A stretch of DNA of 64,000 bases, taken from NCBI RefSeq assembly GCF_030272615.1, contig NC_081414.1, forward strand, positions 526,731,137 through 526,795,136. Direction: 5' to 3'. This stretch comes from Cryptomeria japonica (Eukaryota > Streptophyta > Pinopsida > Cupressales > Cupressaceae). Under the pieces are notes generated by a model, which had not been told where the DNA came from, searched no databases, and saw only the letters and a program-made list of their open reading frames with translations. Shown here one piece after another: positions 59,045-64,000 of this stretch. The stretch's first letter is position 1. Every line of letters starts with the position of its first letter. The translations under genes were made by a program, and so were the position numbers.

Positions 59045-62000
59045 ATGGCTCCTAAAAGAGAATTTTCTGGAAAAGTTAACTATTCAGAAAGGAGTGTCTG
59101 TGATGATTTTTTGGAACAGTTGACATTGTCAACTAATCAGGCGTCAAAGGGAAAAGAATTAGTGCCCAAGGCTCCCCGTTTAAAGATGGGAGAAGGACTA
59201 TATGACAAGGGTAACTGGTTGAGAGACCCACAGGTTGGATTGTCTGGGTTGGGGTTGTTTAAGATTGGATTTGGAATGAGAAATTCTCCGACCCTGCAAA
59301 ACAATATTTGGGAACTAGATGTTGGGAAACTGGTAGTCCCAGGGGTATTTATGGACATAGATCTGTTGACCCAAATTGCGCTCAACTATGATCCAGTCAC
59401 AAGAAGCATTCGAGATATAAATGGGAAAACCCTTGTTGAGATTAATGCTGAAGAATTCAGGAAAGCTTTTGGGCTTAATGAGTTCACCAATTTTTTAGAA
59501 CCTATAAATTTCACATCATTAGCCCAAATTTACGGTGCACAGAGGAGTCATCTCAGGAACGGGCCTCTCAAGGAGTTTTTTGTGAAGATAGGAGGGTTAA
59601 CAGTTGTAGAACCCAACACACAAGAGCCCTTTTCATTAAGTATGTTCACCCTGAGGGCTAAAGGAATGTATTGGGCACTTTTCCAAGTTTTGGGAGAAGA
59701 TGCTGAAGCAAATATGCCAAATCATTACCTGTTAATGATTGCTCAGATTTTGAATCCTTTTCTTGCAATTACATTTGATTATGCCTCTTTCATTGCTGAT
59801 GCTATTCATGGAGGGTTAACAGGAATCAAGAATGGAAAGGTGGATAGGCCTTTCGGATGGTACTCACTCCTGATGCATCTTTTTCTCTTCAAAGGTGGTG
59901 ATTACTTTGCTAGTGGACTAGACCTTGTCAAGGAGAAAGAAGGAGAAAAAATGCCGGTACAATTATGGAGTACTGTATTGTCATGGGATAGAGAGGATGC
60001 CAGTTTTTTGAAGTTTGATAAATATTTTGCATCCAAGATAAGGACTCTCCTCTGCTCTAAGAACCCAAGAATCCCCAAAGTTCTTCTGGAATTCATAAGA
60101 CCAAAAGAATTCGCAGAGAACATAAAAATTGTTCATAACTGGGGTGACATTTACTTGTATCCAGTCTCAACAGTTTTCAGAGTGTTTGGTTTTAGAGGCA
60201 CCCCATTTTTGCTACCTTACCAGGTCCCTCTCAAAGTGGGAATTGTAGAGATCCTTAGACAAATTGGTGGTTTACAAGAGGCAGAGTTGACAGGCAGGGG
60301 TAAAGGGACTATTTTCCTTGCAGCTACCATAGCCCACCAATTTGTAATAACAAAGGGAGGCTGGAATTGCTTTGAGGATTTCCTCAAGCCTTATCATTTG
60401 TCCACTGCAGTGTCCAGGTGTGCTGATCCAGAAGACTTCTTCAACGGTATGTTTAGAAAGAAGGCAACATGCAGAGGTAGGCCTCATCAATTCCAGTTTC
60501 CTGAAGACCTCATCAAAAATGAGTTTGATCTAGATGAGCAGGAGCTAAGGAAAGAGAAGTGGGTGGCTTATAAGAAAGCCTTGGATTTTGTGCATTAGTT
60601 TGATGGCAGCTATGACCCATTGTCTAGCTTTTTCCCTCGGGAGGAGAAAATAAAGTTTTTAATTGTTTGCTTTGAAGATGTGATGCAGACCCTAAAGGAG
60701 AAGAGGGAAGCTGTAATCAAAAGCAACCCTGAGAAGGCAAGAATGATCTTAAGTAGGTCAGCTTCCAGCAAAGTAATCCCTCCTGGTGATTATACATTGC
60801 ATAAGAAATCTAGTTATAGTGTGCTGATGCCTACAACAGGGGAGCCCTCTACCTCCAATGGAAAGAGGAAGATACAAGATGTCATTGACATCCAAGAAAG
60901 CCCAAAGAAGCAAAGGGTGGGGAAAGAAGTACAACTAGATACACCTTTGTATTCCCCATCCCAATCCCCTATCCATATAGGAAATGAGCAAGCAACAGCT
61001 GAGCAACTCCTATAGTTAGGTAGTCTAGGGGAAATTGCCTACACTTATGATGAAGTGGAGGAAGGAATGCCAGAAGAACCCATTGCTGCTGAAATGGATA
61101 TCACTACCACTGAACTCAAAGGCCAGGAGTGGGATCCTGAGATAAAGTAGGCAAGTAGTGCCTTCTTAATTGATAACAATTTTGTCACATCAGAAGCATT
61201 TATGCAGTTTATATGGAAACAACACATAGATAAATATAATGCTAGATGTGAAAAGAGAAAGGTTGAGTAGCCCAATAAAGGTCCAGCCCTGGTAGAAGAG
61301 GAAATAAAGCAAGAGATGATGGAAGAATTCAAAACCATCACCCCTGAGCAAGGAAGAGATATGGTAGCACAAGCTGGAGTGCTTATTTTACCCGAATGGG
61401 ATATAGCAGATGCCCTGGTACTAGATGTAGTGAGAAAAGAGACTAAACCCATGGAGGGGATTAATTTCAATAAGGAAAATGCTGCACTCATCATGTGTTC
61501 TCTCAAGAGAAATGAGAGTAAGAAAAGCAAAGACACCCCAGGGTCAAGTTACCTTGGTGGGATGATGGTGAAGAGAGTGTAGAGTACAGGGGTAGTGGAA
61601 GCTGCTAGCACTGTGTTAGAGACTGCAAAATTTAGTGTTGCAGTAGCAGAGAAGGAAGCCAAAGAGAAAGAGGCCCTCCAAGTCAAGTTGGAAACAGTTT
61701 TGAAGGCCTATAACAATGCCAAGGAGGAGGTAAAAGGTAAGGATAGCATCATTGCCAAGCTGCAGAGCCAGTTGACTGGACAATACCATCAAGGTGAGTC
61801 TTCAACACTGATGATCTCCTCTTCTCCTGCAAGACCTCCACCTACTAGCCCTATCATTGAGTTTCCACCATCTCTAGCACCCTCCAGCTCTCAAATGGTT
61901 GAAATTACTCCTCAAGAATTAGAAAACTTGAAACAAGCTCAGGCCTTATATGCAAAGAAGTATGAGGAGAGAGTAAGGGCTACAATTTCCAGTTTTGCAG

Positions 62001-62686
62001 ATATAATAAATGTCTCATTGCTCTACAACAATGTAGGTAAAATTATGGATATATGGAATGAGCTCAGGAGAGACAAGGCCATTTTGACACCTATTTTTGA
62101 CAAATGGAGGCCTAGGGAGCAAGATTTAGAGTTTATGTGTGTATCCTGCGATGAAAAAAGGGCCAATCCCATCATTAAATCCACTTCTGATGTCGCTAAA
62201 GTCTTAGTACAATTAGCAGCAGAAGTGGATAATGTTGATAGGAAGGTAAATTTGTGCAAAAAGGAGTACACTGATCAAGTTTTTGAGTTGCTCCCAGGAG
62301 TTTTTGCTAGCCCGGATCAATTAAAGGACAAACAAATGTGGCTTAAGGAGATAGAAGCTAAATTGTTAGCAAGAGTTAAAGGAATTATTGATCTAGATGA
62401 TGCTTCTTTCTTTGTTTTGACAATACAAGAGATAGAGAAAATTAAGTCACATTATGGTTTTCTTAATTCAGAAGTCAACAAAATGAGAAATTCTTGGAAA
62501 AGGTTGACTAAAACTAAGGATAAAGTGATTAATTTCTCATGGCCGACAGAAGAGGTGTATGATGAGTGGACAACTAAATATGCCACCCATGATCCGGAAC
62601 AGTTGGAGAGCGCCCCTGAAAAGGAAGAAGAGGTTGCAACCGAACAACCTATTAAAGAAACTGCAGAGGCCGAAAAGAGCTTGTAA
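59045..62686 (+). pseudogene. G2 ORF1: unknown 1213-codon retroelement protein with five in-frame TAG
   Basis: From ATG at 59045 one frame runs 1213 codons to TAA at 62684-62686 with no frameshift. It is interrupted only by TAG at 60596, 61013, 61148, 61268 and 61580 (codons 518, 657, 702, 742, 846). Residues 1-517 form a globular, aromatic-rich region with FRKAFGL, a long hydrophobic stretch LLMIAQILNPFLAITFDYASF (start near residue 230) and GRPHQFQFPEDLI. Residues 850-915 are a coiled coil, 920-950 Pro/Ser-rich, and 960-1180 helical with two Cys (CVSCDEK). The end is acidic. It is neither gag nor pol. Its position before gag in G1 recalls the extra ORF1 of Tat/Ogre-type gypsy elements. Function unknown. 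Confidence 0.65.
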
Positions 62687-64000
62687 CTGCTTTTGCGAAA
62701 AGCTTGTAACCTCTTTATTTTGAAAGAAATGATTGTAACAAACTCTCCTCGAGAAGTCCGAAGCTTTGTGCATCCATGTTGTTATAAATGGATACCAGGA
62801 CTAGAGGAAAAACGATCGCAAAGAATTGTAAGAAAACGCTGTAGAAATTTATCTGAGCTTTTCTAAGTCTAATGGAGAATATTCAAAAACTTCTTGTAAT
62901 ATTTCTTGAATTAAATATCAATATACAGACCATCGGTTTTGAGTGAAGCTTTGTGTTGTCTTCAAGTGTGTTTACAATTTGTTTACTATTTTCATTCTGA
63001 ATAATCCAGGGTTGTTCTGTTTGAATGGAATTGCAAAGCAATTTTAGTAGAAGTGTTTGTTAGCTTTTCTCTTTAGGAGGGAAATTAAAGATGCGGGGAT
63101 CACTCATACCAGTAAACTATTTGGAAGAGACTTTGAATTTTGATGATCATAGCTTAATTTGGAATGCATAAATTCTTGTAGGTGTCAGGCATATACAAGG
63201 ATTAATAGAAACCAAGCCAACAGGACGCATAAAGATGTTTTGTTTGAGGAGTATTATCTGAGTTTAGATGACATTGTGACCTTGGATAAGGCACTGGTAT
63301 TGATTGAAGTTGTTTATTGCATGTTTTGTTGATCAAAATGTTGAATTTAAGTATAATTTCCATTCTTTGTTTTCAGTAGATTTCAAGGTGAATAGATCCA
63401 CTGGTTTTCTGGACTGGTTTGCTGTGGGTTTATGTTTGAAAGTGTGAATTCAATTCAAAAGGGTATACCCACCTGGGCTCTGAGTAAGTCCGAAGTGTAG
63501 AAGGTTCAATCAAACCTTGTCATATGTTGTCTTGAGAATTTCCTTATCTTTGATGTCTCTTCTGCACCGAGTTTAATCATATTATTTTAAGGATGTTAAA
63601 GGGAATCAGATTTTGAAGACAACACAACAATGGACATCCAGTAAACCTGCAAAATCATCAATTTCACAAACTTATGGAAATAAAATCATCAACAATACGA
63701 CCTATCACAATAATTATCATACACCACTAATGTGCGCAATATGATTCATAAAGTAATAAACAAAAAGATCAAACCACATTGCTAACTCCAAATAATAGAC
63801 ATTATTACACAGAACAATTTCGTAGAATATAGAAGTAGATCATGCAATCTACAAGCTGCTTCTTGTATTAATCTCAATGAATGTATAACAAAAATAACTA
63901 AACTTCTTAATAATATATAAAATACTCTAAAAATCTCTAAGTGGGCCACAAATAATCAATTTGGGGGCCCTTACAAATGAATCCAGCATTTCAATTTATA
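62687..64000 (+). other. ORF1-gag linker of G2 and window end
   Basis: Non-coding. A GT-rich segment follows ORF1. The block 63464-63512 (ACCCACCTGGGCTCTG...AGTCCGAAGTGTAGAAG) matches the G1 linker. From about 63600 the sequence becomes AT-rich and no longer resembles G1. Gag of G2 is not reached. Confidence 0.5.

Noticed and set aside
59045-62686. Recoding of TAG as a sense codon in the organism
   Set aside because: Neighbouring elements use TAG, TAA and TGA as ordinary breaks and the sequence is plant nuclear; a code change is not supported.

Overview
The window looks like intergenic DNA of a seed plant, most likely a large, repeat-rich genome such as a conifer or yew (inference). It is AT-rich and packed with nested, decayed retrotransposons of the Ty1/copia, Ty3/gypsy and L1-LINE types. 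I see no intact cellular gene, tRNA, rRNA or CRISPR array.

Region by region. 1-14.86 kb holds a minus-strand copia remnant (1710-5871), a decayed ORF with a G-patch-like motif, a 4.36-kb solo LTR with matching AAATA target duplications (7955-12311) that contains a 600-bp TA microsatellite, a divergent solo LTR, and a copia gag fragment. 14.86-36.87 kb is a nested complex. An old plus-strand element (P) is interrupted by minus-strand element M1 (18640-25537) and by minus-strand element M2 (25926-33748; LTRs, target duplication ATCAT). P, M1 and M2 are relatives. Each encodes only gag plus a protease-like domain plus a conserved acidic C-terminal module, with no reverse transcriptase or integrase, and all three share the same polypurine tract and a 3' UTR block. 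36.9-45.2 kb holds a copia LTR, a fragment of the 4.36-kb LTR family, and a 5'-truncated L1-type LINE with a 465-bp copia solo LTR inside it (duplication GGGGC) and an extra unknown ORF before its 3' tail.

45.2-58.7 kb is a decayed autonomous gypsy element (G1): the tail of an unknown ORF1, gag, protease, an RNase H-like domain placed before RT, RT, a second RNase H, and integrase. A solo LTR of the M2 family sits inside the RT (53412-54676, duplication GGTTG). The LTR that follows (56899-58698) carries 279-bp tandem repeats and a G-box palindrome next to a TATA box. It appears to serve also as the 5' LTR of a second copy, G2, whose ORF1 (59045-62686) is one uninterrupted frame of 1213 codons broken only by five stops, all TAG. 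G2 runs off the window.

How the parts relate: the gag-protease-only elements would have depended on enzymes supplied by autonomous relatives. Decay is mostly by transitions (CAG/CAA to stop, Gly to Arg in protease motifs, Asp to Asn in catalytic motifs), as expected of methylated, silenced DNA. Relative age from nesting and damage: P is oldest (frameshifts and stops), then M1 (one frame, many stops), then M2 (one frame, two stops).
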